Positions 35,937 through 45,312 are shown, numbered from the stretch's first letter. The stretch is DNA of 64,000 nucleotides from Sulfurimonas hydrogeniphila (GCF_009068765.1 NZ_CP035534.1:1612001-1676000); one strand, 5' to 3'. Made by a program: numbers and translations. Notes: generated from the sequence alone by a model not told the origin.

Positions 35937-37860
35937 TACTGTTTTCCTTCTTCTTGTTACTTTGGTTTAATCTGTATAAATACGTACTTTGTTCATTATT
36001 AAGGCTTTTGAGCCATTTTGCCTCTTCTGCATCACTCATCCTGTTTTTCATTTTTTCTGCCTGTGCAGCTGATGCGGAAGCAGACTTCTTTTTGTCTTTT
36101 TTCTGTTTTTTCTCCGCACTCTTTTGCTGAGATTTTTGCTGCTGTTCTTTTTTCTTTTGCTCTTTTTGTTTCTGATTTTTTTGTTGTTCGCCATTCTTTT
36201 CTTGCTGCTTTTTCTCTTCTTCGCTCGGCTTTTGAGATTTTCTCTGCTCACTCTTTTTGTCTTTTTTGCCTTTGGAGTTTTTGGAATCTTGCTTATTGTT
36301 TTGCTGCTGGTTGTTCTTTTGGTTGTTCTTATCCTGCTTTTTTCCGTTCTTTTTGTTATCTTTATTCTGCTGGTTCTGCTGTTTTTTCTGATTCTTCTGC
36401 TGCTGTTTTTTCTGATTTTTGTTCTTCTGATTTTTGTTTTTCTGCTGTTGTTTCTTCTGCTCTTTGTTCTTTAAGGCTTTTTTTACGGCTTCAAGGTTTT
36501 CTCTTGTATCTTTGTCTTCATGAAGTTTTAAAGATTTTTCATAAGATTCTATCGCCTTTTTCAAATTTGCTTCATCACCCATTTTTGCATAGGCATTACC
36601 CATATTTGAAAAATTTTTCGCACGTGCAGCTTTGTCATCAAAAGTTGCTTTTTCATAATTTCGAACCGCTTCTTTGTACTTTCCGGCCTTGTACAGGGCA
36701 TTGGCTGCATTATAGTAACTTTCACTGTGGTTGCTCTTTTTTGCATAACTGTCATATATTTTTGCCGATTTTTCATACTCCTTGTGTTTGTAGGCATTTT
36801 TTGCCTCATCCAGATGCATAAAGTCCAGCAATCCCGCATATGACGGAGCAGGATTTCCGAGCAAAATGGCTAAAACAAACAATCCCGGCACCTCGACTTT
36901 TACCCGTTTACTCATAGAAGATGTCGCTATAAGCAGTAGCAGAAGTGCCAGTCCCAAAGGATAATAAAACAATGGTATATATTTTTCAATCTGCTCTGAT
37001 TTGAGCTCTTTTTTCTTACTGTGACGCTCAATCTCTTTAAGCATTGCTTTGACATCGGCATCAGAATTGACACTTTCAATATAAACACCACCTGTTTTTG
37101 TTGCCAAGTCTGCAATTTTATCATTGAGTTTTGAAACAATGATTTTTCCGTTTTGTTTGATAAATTCTCCATTTTCAAGCTTTATCGGTGCTCCCTGCGG
37201 TGTGCCTACACCAAGCACAAATACCGCTATGTCATGCTTCTTTGCAAAAGCAGTCTCTTGAGAAAAATCTTTTTTGTCTCCGCCGTCACTCAATATCAGC
37301 AAATATTTTTTTGCATCTTTTTTTATACTTTTATCGACAACCTGCAGCATCGACATAAAGTCTGTGCCCTGTTCTGTTATAGAATTCGTGTTAAGTTTTT
37401 TCAGTAAAAAAGCAACAGCTTCATGATCAAAACTCAAGGGCGATACCAGATAGGAATTTTTTGCAAATGCAATCACACCGATGCGCTCATTTGGTGCCAG
37501 ACGCAAGAGTTCAAGAGCCTTTTGTTTTGCCAGTTTTAATCTGTTTGGATAAACATCTTCTGCCAACATAGAATCTGATATATCCAAAGCTATCATAATA
37601 TCAGCACTCTTAGCCGTCACTTCAATCTTTCCGTCTTTGATAACAGGACCTGCCAAAGCAAGTGTCATCAATACAGCAATCAGAAAAAAGAGTGCATTTC
37701 TTGCTTTGAGTGTCAAAGTGTTTGAAGAGACTCTGAGTCTTTGCATCACCTCGCTTGAAAAAAATGTTGCATGCGATTCTTTTTGTGTGAGCAACAATCC
37801 AAAGAGTATAACAATTAACGGTAACATATAGTAAAGAAATTCCGGATGTAAAAAACTCAT
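35920..37860 (-). CDS. BatB/BatC fusion: VWA domain plus TPR and KQN-rich tail
   Basis: A 646-residue protein joining what are often two genes. Membrane helices near residues 9-24 and 55-75 flank a VWA domain (about 85-270) with the MIDAS motif DISDS (D93, S95, S97) for metal-dependent binding. A third helix is at about 288-330. Then come three TPR repeats at about 350-460, and a Lys/Gln/Asn-rich low-complexity stretch at about 470-605, probably disordered. VWA and TPR parts match BatB and BatC. It overlaps batA by 4 nt. Confidence 0.9.
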   Translation of the reverse strand: MSFLHPEFLYYMLPLIVILFGLLLTQKESHATFFSSEVMQRLRVSSNTLTLKARNALFFLIAVLMTLALAGPVIKDGKIEVTAKSADIMIALDISDSMLAEDVYPNRLKLAKQKALELLRLAPNERIGVIAFAKNSYLVSPLSFDHEAVAFLLKKLNTNSITEQGTDFMSMLQVVDKSIKKDAKKYLLILSDGGDKKDFSQETAFAKKHDIAVFVLGVGTPQGAPIKLENGEFIKQNGKIIVSKLNDKIADLATKTGGVYIESVNSDADVKAMLKEIERHSKKKELKSEQIEKYIPLFYYPLGLALLLLLIATSSMSKRVKVEVPGLFVLAILLGNPAPSYAGLLDFMHLDEAKNAYKHKEYEKSAKIYDSYAKKSNHSESYYNAANALYKAGKYKEAVRNYEKATFDDKAARAKNFSNMGNAYAKMGDEANLKKAIESYEKSLKLHEDKDTRENLEAVKKALKNKEQKKQQQKNKNQKNKNQKKQQQKNQKKQQNQQNKDNKKNGKKQDKNNQKNNQQQNNKQDSKNSKGKKDKKSEQRKSQKPSEEEKKQQEKNGEQQKNQKQKEQKKKEQQQKSQQKSAEKKQKKDKKKSASASAAQAEKMKNRMSDAEEAKWLKSLNNEQSTYLYRLNQSNKKKENSNEKPW

Positions 37861-38789
37861 ATTACACTCCCTCTTTTATTTCGTAAATAGACATAAAGCA
37901 GCAGAGACAACAATGCTATAAACAGCGGATAAAAATAGTAATAGTTTTTATAGGAAAATGTTTCATTTTTTATCTCTGATTTTTCCAGTGCATCAATTTT
38001 TTCATAGACCTCTTTAAGCTGTGAGGCATTTGCAGCACCAAAGGCAACACCGCCTGTCTCTTTTGCAATTTTCATAAGCACGGCTCTGTTGTACTCATCA
38101 GGAGCGCCTATCCCTATCGGATAAACTTTTACCCCCTCTTTTTTGGCAATATCCAGTGCCACATCCAAAGGAATTTTATCCACTCCGGCTGTGGAGTAGC
38201 CGTCTGTAAGCAAAATAGCAACTTTTGATTTTGCTTTGCTCATTTTTAACAGGTTCACTCCCTGTGCCAATGCTTCATACAGGGCTGTATATTTTCCCGC
38301 CATTCCTACTTCAAGCTGAGCAACAATGCGGGACAGTATATGCTTGTCATATGTCAACGGTGAAGCGATAAAAGAGTAGGAACCAAAAACGACAAGTCCC
38401 ATATTGTCATTTTCTCTTTTGTTTATAAAATCCCGTACAATTGATTTCACAACATCAAAGCGTGATGCAGCGGGGTTGAGCGGGTCAAATCCACGCTCTT
38501 TCATAGAACCCGAAGCATCCAGAATAAGGGCTATCTCATGCCCGTGTTTTGGCTTCAACTCATACGGTTCGTCTTTTACCGGCGACATAAGTGCCAAAAT
38601 CATCATAACAATTGTGAGCCATTTTAAAAAGAAAAGCAGTTTTGATGCAGAAACATTGCTCTTCATAAACTGTGAAGCATGCGGAAAGTAAATTGAAGGC
38701 AGCTTCATTTTGCAAAGTGTTTCACATGCTATAAAAAAGAATATAACAAACAGTAATTTTGGAAATTCGAAATATATGCCGTCAAACAT
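37857..38789 (-). CDS. batA: BatA-type VWA membrane protein
   Basis: A 310-residue inner-membrane protein with helices near residues 10-24 and 52-70 and close to the C-terminus (YYFYPLFIALLSLLLYVYL). The VWA domain has an intact MIDAS motif DASGS (D91, S93, S95). It is the usual neighbour of MoxR ATPases and DUF58 proteins, as here. It overlaps the 135-residue gene upstream by 8 nt and batB downstream by 4 nt. Confidence 0.92.
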   Translation of the reverse strand: MFDGIYFEFPKLLFVIFFFIACETLCKMKLPSIYFPHASQFMKSNVSASKLLFFLKWLTIVMMILALMSPVKDEPYELKPKHGHEIALILDASGSMKERGFDPLNPAASRFDVVKSIVRDFINKRENDNMGLVVFGSYSFIASPLTYDKHILSRIVAQLEVGMAGKYTALYEALAQGVNLLKMSKAKSKVAILLTDGYSTAGVDKIPLDVALDIAKKEGVKVYPIGIGAPDEYNRAVLMKIAKETGGVAFGAANASQLKEVYEKIDALEKSEIKNETFSYKNYYYFYPLFIALLSLLLYVYLRNKRGSVI

Positions 38790-39189
38790 CTATCATTCCC
38801 TTATATAACTCTATTACATGTAAAGTATCTGTATCAAAATTTTCTACATTTTTTTTATATTTATATTTTTGGAGTATTTGCAACATATTTTCATAGGCTT
38901 TTAAATGACGTTCACTGTCATCTTTAAAAGTTGCTCCGTAAAATGTCAAATCATATGCCGCTTTTTTCGGATTTGAATAGTCTACCGAAAATAGCCTCTT
39001 GTAATGCTCTGCTCTTTTGTTGTATTTTTTTCTGTTTTGCATCCATTTGTATGCCAAATATATAAAACCCAAAAGTATCAGAACAACTAAAAGGCTTACT
39101 CCGATAAGATAATATAAAGAGTACTCATGTATCTCTATAAGCGGCTTAATATCATGCAAAGGAATTTCATTTTGTTGTAGGTTTTGCAT
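38782..39189 (-). CDS. Small membrane protein of the MoxR/Bat operon
   Basis: A 135-residue protein with one strong membrane helix at about residues 27-50 (LYYLIGVSLLVVLILLGF) and a basic cytoplasmic part. Its place, between a DUF58 protein and BatA, is that of DUF4381-like proteins in Bat operons, and its layout agrees; no motif proves the assignment. Its ATG directly follows the DUF58 stop (TAGATG), with GAGG 8 nt upstream. Confidence 0.82.
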   Translation of the reverse strand: MQNLQQNEIPLHDIKPLIEIHEYSLYYLIGVSLLVVLILLGFIYLAYKWMQNRKKYNKRAEHYKRLFSVDYSNPKKAAYDLTFYGATFKDDSERHLKAYENMLQILQKYKYKKNVENFDTDTLHVIELYKGMIDV

Positions 39190-40020
39190 CTATCTGCCCT
39201 CAAATAATCGTCGTAAGGAAACACCGATTTTTCCGTCTGTATAAACTTTTGTAAATCGAATCTGGTGTTTTCTGAATGTTGCATAGAGTTTTCTGTCATG
39301 CACCAAAACTTTTTTTGCATACTCTTTGACTGTCTGGGCATTGAAATCACCCTCCAACACAGCACCGCTTTCAGGATCAACCAAAGAAGTAAACCCCATT
39401 TCAGGCGGTTTTTCTTCCAGCCTGTCCCGTACTATAACCGCAACGACTTCATGTTTTTTTGCCAATACTTTAAAATCTGGAATTTCAAAAAAATCACCGA
39501 CAATGACAATCAAAGATTTTCTTTTGAGCCTTTTAAACAGAGTATCTGCCAAAACTTTATAGTCTGCTTTTTTGTTCAAAGGATCAAAATCCAAAATTTC
39601 ATTCGTACTTTTATGGACCTGAAAAAGCTTTTTACTCGGTTTTAAAAAAGATTCCAGCTTATCACTGAAGATGTAGGAACTCAGCAAATCACCGTTTTTT
39701 ATCGTCGAAAAGCTCAGCATGGCTGTAATTTCTGCAATAACATCCTGTTTAAACCGTTTGGAGCCAAAATAGACACTGCCGTTGAGCATTGATGCCACGA
39801 CTACATTCAACTCTCTTTCTTCACGAAATATTTTAATATAAGGCTTTTGCAGTTTTGCCGTGATATTCCAGTCAATATGTCGAATGTCGTCACCGGGCAT
39901 ATATTCACGCAATTCTATAAAGTCATAGCCCTCGCCTTGAAAAATAGACGGATTGTTTCCAACCATCTCACTAAAAACCTGACGGCGGGCCCGTACAAGT
40001 ATTTTTTGTAGTTTGCTCAT
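39190..40020 (-). CDS. DUF58-family protein
   Basis: A 276-residue soluble protein with the DUF58 signature GEGYDFIELREYMPGDDIRH followed by IDWNITAK (about residues 29-56). The later half has a VWA-like fold (LIVIVGDFFEIPD). DUF58 proteins are encoded next to MoxR ATPases almost everywhere; they are taken to be part of the same chaperone-like system, but the role is unknown. The gap to moxR is 10 nt; AAGG is 8 nt before the ATG. Confidence 0.92.
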   Translation of the reverse strand: MSKLQKILVRARRQVFSEMVGNNPSIFQGEGYDFIELREYMPGDDIRHIDWNITAKLQKPYIKIFREERELNVVVASMLNGSVYFGSKRFKQDVIAEITAMLSFSTIKNGDLLSSYIFSDKLESFLKPSKKLFQVHKSTNEILDFDPLNKKADYKVLADTLFKRLKRKSLIVIVGDFFEIPDFKVLAKKHEVVAVIVRDRLEEKPPEMGFTSLVDPESGAVLEGDFNAQTVKEYAKKVLVHDRKLYATFRKHQIRFTKVYTDGKIGVSLRRLFEGR

Positions 40021-40030
40021 TATGGCGACC

Positions 40031-40978
40031 TTATGGTATCGCTACAGTTTCAAGCACTTTTTGAATGATTTCATCTGTCGTGATACCTTCAGCCTCAGCC
40101 TCGTATGTAAGCACAATACGGTGACGCATCAACTCTTTTACGATATAAGCAACATCAACAGGAGTAACAAAGTCTTTGCCGCGCATAAATGCCATCGCCT
40201 TCACGGCTTTGAACATGTCTATACTCACACGGGGAGAAGCTCCAAACTGAATGTACTCTTTGACCTCTTCGAGTCCATACTCTTCAGGATGTCTTGTTGC
40301 ATTGACGAGTTCTATCATGTACTCTTCCACTTCTTCGTCTACATGTATATCGCGTACAACTTTTTTCAGCTCTTCAAGTTCGCTTTTATTCAAAACCGGA
40401 TTGATTGTCTCAAAATTTCCGCTTGAAATTCTTCTTGCGATTTCAAGCTCTTCTTTTTTTGTGTTGTATCCGACGACAAGTTTAAGCATAAATCTGTCAA
40501 GCTGCGCTTCAGGGAGCTGATAGACGCCCTCTTGTTCTACCGGGTTTTGTGTTGCCATGACAAAAAACGGCAGATCAAGTTTAAATGTCGTATCACCGAT
40601 TGTCACCTGCTTTTCCTGCATCACTTCAAGCAAAGCAGACTGCACTTTTGCCGGAGCACGGTTAATTTCGTCCGCAAGCAAAAGATTCGTAAAAATCGGA
40701 CCTTTTTTGATTTTAAACTGATTGTTCTGCGGGTCGTATATTTCAGCCCCCAAAATATCCGAAGGGAGTAAATCCGGTGTGAACTGTGCCCGCTTAAAGT
40801 CAAGCCCCAGAGCTTTTGAAAGTGCATTGACCGTTGTTGTTTTTGCCAGTCCAGGAACACCTTCTATAAGGATATGCCCTTCACACAACAGTGCAATCAG
40901 CAGAGAATCTATCATCTTTTCCTGCCCGACAACTACTTTTGCAACTTCTTTTTTTACCTCTTGTATTTTATTAATCAT
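40031..40978 (-). CDS. MoxR-family AAA+ ATPase
   Basis: A 315-residue MoxR ATPase, thought to help fold or insert cofactors into target complexes together with VWA proteins. Walker A is GVPGLAKTTT (about residues 40-49); Walker B is LLLADEINRAPAKVQSALLE; sensor 1 is FFVMATQNPVEQEG; sensor 2 lies in GASPRVSIDM. It is the first gene of the run moxR-DUF58-small membrane protein-batA-batBC-batD. GAGG about 8 nt upstream supports the ATG. The 70-nt gap upstream may hold the promoter. Confidence 0.95.
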   Translation of the reverse strand: MINKIQEVKKEVAKVVVGQEKMIDSLLIALLCEGHILIEGVPGLAKTTTVNALSKALGLDFKRAQFTPDLLPSDILGAEIYDPQNNQFKIKKGPIFTNLLLADEINRAPAKVQSALLEVMQEKQVTIGDTTFKLDLPFFVMATQNPVEQEGVYQLPEAQLDRFMLKLVVGYNTKKEELEIARRISSGNFETINPVLNKSELEELKKVVRDIHVDEEVEEYMIELVNATRHPEEYGLEEVKEYIQFGASPRVSIDMFKAVKAMAFMRGKDFVTPVDVAYIVKELMRHRIVLTYEAEAEGITTDEIIQKVLETVAIP

Positions 40979-41048
40979 TTTTATACCTCAGTTATTACTA
41001 TTTCTTTTTATTATTATTGCAAGTATATTCCCAAGAAGTAAACGGTTA

Positions 41049-42041
41049 CTAAATACCAATATTTAACACTTTTGAAATGCCCTCTTTTTGTATGAGCGAA
41101 TGAAGCTTTTTGACAAGATTCTGCCTGGCTATTTCATAACCCTGGGAAGACTGTCCGGTTACATGTATGACATTTTCTCCTAACACTTCCCCTTTATAGT
41201 TTTTCGTTACAAAAGATATTTCACTGCGGGCAAGCGTAAAACCGTACGCGCTTGCCTTTTTGATTTTTGCATGAATAAAAACAGTATAGTGCATGTTTGA
41301 TTTCACATTTTTTATGATAAATTTTTGTTTGGTCAGGGCACTTCTGAGTGGTTCAGCCAGACTTTTCACATTGGAATTTACCCAAAAGCTGATATGTTTC
41401 AGAAGATAATCATACTCTTCATTTACTTTACTCATCCATGCTATGTATTTTGTGTCGTCAAAGCCTTTATACAGCACTTTCATCACTATCAGAGCATTCT
41501 GTATATATGTAAATGATTTTTTCATCTTTTTATAATATGCCAAGCGTTTGAGGGCATCACATTTTTGTAAATTTTCGACTTTGCTCCTGTATATTTTCAG
41601 TTTTTGGTCCAGTTCATTTTTTAAGCCTTGAAACAACTTTTGTTTAGTGACCTTTATAAGCACCGCATATCTTTTAAAGCCGAGTTTTTTTGTATGGAGT
41701 ATTTCATATTCGCTGATTTTTATTTTTTCAACACTGCTTTGTGTTTCATTGATGTATGTTGCCTCGGAGCTGTTGACACTTCCCTCTTTTACAACTGTTT
41801 TTGCACGAAAATTTGATGAAACCGCTACATGTAATGTCGAGGCTAAAAGACTCAAGGCATTCGTAATGGCATCTTGCTGGTTTTCACCTTCCCCCAGTGC
41901 ATAAAGCGTAGAACTGTCAGACTGTGGAGGTTGCATATACCATGACGGAAGCTCTTTTTTTGCAACAACAACTCTTTGCTTTGCAGCACAACCGCCTAAA
42001 AGCAGCCCTGTAATAAGAAAGAGTAGGCTTAATTTGTTCAT
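41049..42041 (-). CDS. LPP20-type lipoprotein
   Basis: A 330-residue lipoprotein with lipobox LLGGC (Cys18) and hence probably an outer-membrane anchor. The region PSWYMQPPQ...YALGEGENQQDAITNALSLLA fits the LPP20/SlyX-adjacent lipoprotein domain, which shares an Ala-rich helix with the short protein at 52196. The later half is unassigned. It overlaps the CsgG-like lipoprotein gene by 4 nt, so the two are made together, perhaps as an envelope complex. Confidence 0.8.
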   Translation of the reverse strand: MNKLSLLFLITGLLLGGCAAKQRVVVAKKELPSWYMQPPQSDSSTLYALGEGENQQDAITNALSLLASTLHVAVSSNFRAKTVVKEGSVNSSEATYINETQSSVEKIKISEYEILHTKKLGFKRYAVLIKVTKQKLFQGLKNELDQKLKIYRSKVENLQKCDALKRLAYYKKMKKSFTYIQNALIVMKVLYKGFDDTKYIAWMSKVNEEYDYLLKHISFWVNSNVKSLAEPLRSALTKQKFIIKNVKSNMHYTVFIHAKIKKASAYGFTLARSEISFVTKNYKGEVLGENVIHVTGQSSQGYEIARQNLVKKLHSLIQKEGISKVLNIGI

Positions 42042-43039
42042 CTGTTTAACTGCTCAAGTGTTTTTTTTCTTTTGGAGATAAGAGAGTTGATACGGACAAC
42101 AGCCTCATTAATCTCCTCAACCGGCTCTATCATCAAATTGTCCGCATATTCATAGTACTCTTTCGCCTCTTCATATTTCCCCTGTGCCTCTTTTATCACA
42201 CCCAAATCATAAAATGCCACATAACTTTTCATATTTGTCGCATCAATCAACTCTTTCAAAAATTTTTCTGCTTTGTCATAACGCCTCTGCTCAATATATT
42301 TTAAAGAGATTTTCAAAAGTTTCTCTTGTTCATCTGTATAATCCAAATCAGGATCCTCAAGTAATTTTACATGAAATTTTCTGTAATGCGGAGTCAGCTT
42401 ATAAATAAATGTATCTGCTATATCATCGGCAAGCTTTTGCGCCACCATCATTTTTGACGGGATCGCCCGCGAATCATCAGCACAGTGCTTAAATGAACTT
42501 GTTCTGCCTAAAGTATCAGCATAAATGATATCGCCTTTGGCAACATCCACTATTCTTACTTCTGCAGAAAGTCCTATAAGCCGTTTCATACAGCGCACAC
42601 GGTATGTTTCGAGTTCTGTACATTTTCTATTTGCACAACGGACACGAGGCTCATAAAAATAACTGTCTTCTTTGGTAACAGGGCTTACATTTCCGGAAAT
42701 AATAGCCTGCGCGCCTATCAGTTCTCCAACCTGGACAATCTTTTCATCATTGACAAGACCACTGTTTTGCAGTTTTTGCTCTGCTATAACTTTATTTATA
42801 TCGTTTCTGCTGACAACAGTAAAATATTTTTTATTGTTTATCTCAAAATTAGAAAGCTTTGCCTCTATTTTTCTCGAAAGTCCTACTCTGTCATGTGTGA
42901 AATCTGTCACTGCTATTACTTTTGTTTGCGATATTCTGTCAATTTGTGCAGGCTCAAGTGCCTGTACAGTCACTTTCTGAGAACATCCGCTCATAAAAAC
43001 AATAAAAAAAGCCATTAGTATATTTGTAATATTTTTCAT
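42038..43039 (-). CDS. CsgG-like lipoprotein with TPR-like C-terminus
   Basis: A 333-residue lipoprotein with lipobox FMSGC at about residues 15-19. Residues about 38-220 resemble the CsgG/LpoB-type fold (VIAVTDFTHDRVGLSRKIEA, TVVSRNDINKVIAEQ, GELIGAQAIISGNVSPV). A helical TPR-like part follows (YIEQRRYDKAEKFLKELID, YDLGVIKEAQGKYEEAKEYY). The start at ATG 43037-43039 has GAGGAG 4-5 nt upstream; codons further up are not supported. True curli export would need CsgA/B/E/F, none of which are here; an LpoB-like peptidoglycan role is also possible. Confidence 0.8.
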   Translation of the reverse strand: MKNITNILMAFFIVFMSGCSQKVTVQALEPAQIDRISQTKVIAVTDFTHDRVGLSRKIEAKLSNFEINNKKYFTVVSRNDINKVIAEQKLQNSGLVNDEKIVQVGELIGAQAIISGNVSPVTKEDSYFYEPRVRCANRKCTELETYRVRCMKRLIGLSAEVRIVDVAKGDIIYADTLGRTSSFKHCADDSRAIPSKMMVAQKLADDIADTFIYKLTPHYRKFHVKLLEDPDLDYTDEQEKLLKISLKYIEQRRYDKAEKFLKELIDATNMKSYVAFYDLGVIKEAQGKYEEAKEYYEYADNLMIEPVEEINEAVVRINSLISKRKKTLEQLNR

Positions 43040-43136
43040 AAAACTCCTCTTCGTGAAACGATTGTAGTTAAAAAGCATTTAATTGTAAATAAATCTATGC
43101 TTTCTTATAAAATTTATAAATTTTCACTCTTTTTTC

Positions 43137-43165
43137 TTGACATATCAATTGTATTTGTCTATAAT
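43137..43165 (+). promoter_or_regulatory. Consensus sigma-70 promoter for tRNA-Lys/tRNA-Glu
   Basis: TTGACA at 43137-43142 and TATAAT at 43160-43165 are separated by exactly 17 nt. The start would be near 43172, about 22 nt before tRNA-Lys. A full -35 is rare in Campylobacterota, which fits a strong stable-RNA promoter. Confidence 0.85.
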
Positions 43166-43193
43166 TTCGACCTCTTAACAATAAGAGGCAAGA

Positions 43194-43269
43194 GTCCTGT
43201 TAGCTCAGCTGGTAGAGCACGTCACTTTTAATGATGTGGCCGATGGTTCGAATCCATCACAGGACACCA
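43194..43269 (+). tRNA. tRNA-Lys (UUU)
   Basis: A full cloverleaf: acceptor GTCCTGT with ACAGGAC, D arm GCTC...GAGC, anticodon loop CTTTTAA (anticodon TTT), T arm GATGG-TTCGAAT-CCATC, and encoded CCA. Expected substrate of MnmA encoded at 1480-2505. Confidence 0.97.
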
Positions 43270-43293
43270 TTTTTTTGTTATTTGCACCTCAGA

Positions 43294-43329
43294 TTAAAGT
43301 TCACGTACCTTATGTACGATTCACTTTAA
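43294..43329. repeat. Hairpin between the two tRNA genes
   Basis: TTAAAGT pairs with ACTTTAA and, inside, CGTAC pairs with GTACG around CTTAT, with a small internal loop. As RNA it would give 12 pairs in the tRNA-Lys to tRNA-Glu spacer and may guide processing of the joint transcript. The rest of the 98-nt spacer shows nothing else. Confidence 0.5.
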
Positions 43330-43367
43330 ACTTCGGCACAACTAATCAAAAAACAACTACAAAAAGT

Positions 43368-43442
43368 GGCCCCGTCGTCTAGCGGTTAGGATCCATGGTT
43401 TTCATCCATGTTACAGGAGTTCGATTCTCCTCGGGGTCACCA
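43368..43442 (+). tRNA. tRNA-Glu (UUC)
   Basis: Acceptor GGCCCCG with CGGGGTC, anticodon TTC in the loop TTTTCAT, T arm AGGAG-TTCGATT-CTCCT, and encoded CCA. Shares the promoter of the tRNA-Lys gene. Confidence 0.96.
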
Positions 43443-43519
43443 ACTTTACTCACTTTCAAACAATCATTAGAAATTTATGTCATAATAACATTATCCTATA
43501 AAGAGGGAACAACATAGTT

Positions 43520-45115
43520 ATGCATTCATGGACTACACTTTCCCAGGCATTTGGGGGCATCGGTATTTTTATACTTGGTATGATTATCATGACCCAGGGT
43601 TTACATGCTCTTGCCGGAGATACTATCAGAAATGCTTTAATTCGTTTTACAAAAACACCCACTACCGGAGTTATAACAGGAGCTGTCAGTACCGCTGTTT
43701 TACAGTCATCAAGTGCTACAACAGTTGCTGCTGTAGGGTTTGTATCTGCAGGATTATTAACATTTCCCCAAGCACTCGGTATTATCTTTGGCGCAAATAT
43801 CGGTACCACTATTACAGGATGGATGGTAGCACTTCTCGGATTTAAACTCAAACTGGGCACTCTGGTTTTGCCTTTTATACTTGTAGGGTCAAGTTTAAAA
43901 CTTTTTTCAAAAGGAAAAGCAGCGGATATCGGTTTTGCCATTGCCGGATTTGGTCTGATTTTTGTCGGTATCAGCTTTATGCAAGAGGGCATGTCTGTCT
44001 ATAAAGACATCATTTCACCTGAATACTTTCCGGGAGATTCTTTTTTTGGCCGATTTGAGCTCTTCTTACTTGGGATTCTTGTCACAATTATCACACAGTC
44101 ATCAAGCGCAGGTGTTGCCGCGACACTCACAATGATTTACGGAGGTGCCATCAGTTTTGAGCAGGGAGCAGCCTTGGTAGTCGGCATGGATGTAGGTACA
44201 ACAGTTACAGCGGCTTTAGCAACCATAGGTGGCTCTACAGAAGTAAAAAGAACCGGCTTTTCACATGTTGTATACAATATATTTACCGGTATTGCCGCGC
44301 TTTTTTTAATAGCACCCTACACTCTGTTCTTTGAATCTTTCGCGCCCGGTTTTTTCATGCAACAGGCTGAAATTGTCTTAGTACTGTTTCATACTTTTTT
44401 CAACTTTTTAGGTGTCATTGCAATTATACCTTTTACAATACCTTTTGCGCATCTTATGGAAAAAATCATACCCGAACCAAAACAAAAGTATATACAGGAT
44501 TTTGATCCTGCATTACTTGAAAATATCCCTTTGGCTTTGAGTGTTGTGCAAAAATCTCTTGAAAATGAATTCAAAACATTATTGCGGTATATGCTCTATT
44601 TACTTGGAGCGAAAAAAAATGCACACAAAATCAATCTGCATACTTTTGACAAGCTTTTAGATGAAACACAGAATTTCTTAGACAAAATTAATTTAAAAAA
44701 TACACAGGATGCAAACTGGCAACGGCTTATCAGTCTCATTCATGTTATTGACCATCTGCAACGGCTTTTTGACCGATGCCGTGAAGATGAGCACAAAGCA
44801 CTGTTTCTTCAATCATCACCCTTGTTGGTATTAGAAAAAAATCAATTTATTGGGCTTATTCAAACAAGTCTGCAACTCCTTGAAAAAACATCCTTGCAGG
44901 AACTGGCCAATTATACACAGCAGAGCAACTATGACATTGACAGGAAAACAGAACAAAAGAGAGAAGAAATAACACTGTTAATGGCCGACGGGACCGTTAG
45001 CATAGATGAGGGCACCTACCACTTAGAAGCAATTCGGTGGCTGCAACGTTCATCGGTACACATTACACGTATTGCATATCATCTGCAACAGGCACTGCTC
45101 AATGCAGGAAAATAA
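43520..45115 (+). CDS. Na/Pi-cotransporter family protein with PhoU-like tail
   Basis: A 531-residue inner-membrane transporter of the NptA/YjbB type. Two inverted repeats are marked by QSSSATTVAAVGFVSAG (about residues 62-78) and QSSSAGVAATLTMIYGG (about 193-209), the family's QSSS motifs, each followed by a glycine-rich GANIGTT or GMDVGTT motif. About eight hydrophobic helices extend to residue 310; the cytoplasmic C-terminal part (about 335-531) is helical and PhoU-like. Expected role is sodium-driven phosphate uptake or efflux. A GAGGG lies 13 nt before the ATG, which is long. A paralogue is at 57843. Confidence 0.9.
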   Translation: MHSWTTLSQAFGGIGIFILGMIIMTQGLHALAGDTIRNALIRFTKTPTTGVITGAVSTAVLQSSSATTVAAVGFVSAGLLTFPQALGIIFGANIGTTITGWMVALLGFKLKLGTLVLPFILVGSSLKLFSKGKAADIGFAIAGFGLIFVGISFMQEGMSVYKDIISPEYFPGDSFFGRFELFLLGILVTIITQSSSAGVAATLTMIYGGAISFEQGAALVVGMDVGTTVTAALATIGGSTEVKRTGFSHVVYNIFTGIAALFLIAPYTLFFESFAPGFFMQQAEIVLVLFHTFFNFLGVIAIIPFTIPFAHLMEKIIPEPKQKYIQDFDPALLENIPLALSVVQKSLENEFKTLLRYMLYLLGAKKNAHKINLHTFDKLLDETQNFLDKINLKNTQDANWQRLISLIHVIDHLQRLFDRCREDEHKALFLQSSPLLVLEKNQFIGLIQTSLQLLEKTSLQELANYTQQSNYDIDRKTEQKREEITLLMADGTVSIDEGTYHLEAIRWLQRSSVHITRIAYHLQQALLNAGK

Positions 45116-45141
45116 GATATAATAAGTAACAGGAGCCAGTT

Positions 45142-45312
45142 ATGGATAAATTGCAAAAATATAAATGTGTGTTTTGCGGTCATATTTATGACCCGAAAAT
45201 CGGTGATGAAAAAAGTGGCATTCCTCCCGGAACAGCTTTTGAGGATCTTCCTGAGAACTGGAAATGTCCGGGTTGCGGTGCCCAAAAAGAGTATTTCAAG
45301 CCTGTTGAGTAA
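45142..45312 (+). CDS. Rubredoxin
   Basis: A 56-residue rubredoxin with a single Fe(Cys)4 site: C9 and C12 in [11 protein letters not shown]42 and C45 in KCPGCGAQK. The aromatic and glycine pattern [16 protein letters not shown] is typical. AGGAG lies 6 nt before the ATG. In anaerobes and microaerophiles rubredoxins pass electrons to oxygen- or superoxide-reducing enzymes; its partner is not next door. It is convergent with tonB, with 5 nt between the stops. Confidence 0.95.
   Translation: MDKLQKYKCVFCGHIYDPKIGDEKSGIPPGTAFEDLPENWKCPGCGAQKEYFKPVE

Noticed and set aside
36018-36821. Long open frame (267 codons) on the plus strand
   Set aside because: It is antisense to the TPR and KQN-rich part of the BatB/C fusion; its repetitive Phe/Leu/Ser content is the mirror of the low-complexity codons.
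43194-43442. tRNA genes as an integration site
   Set aside because: No integrase, direct repeat of a tRNA 3' end, or foreign gene block lies on either side.
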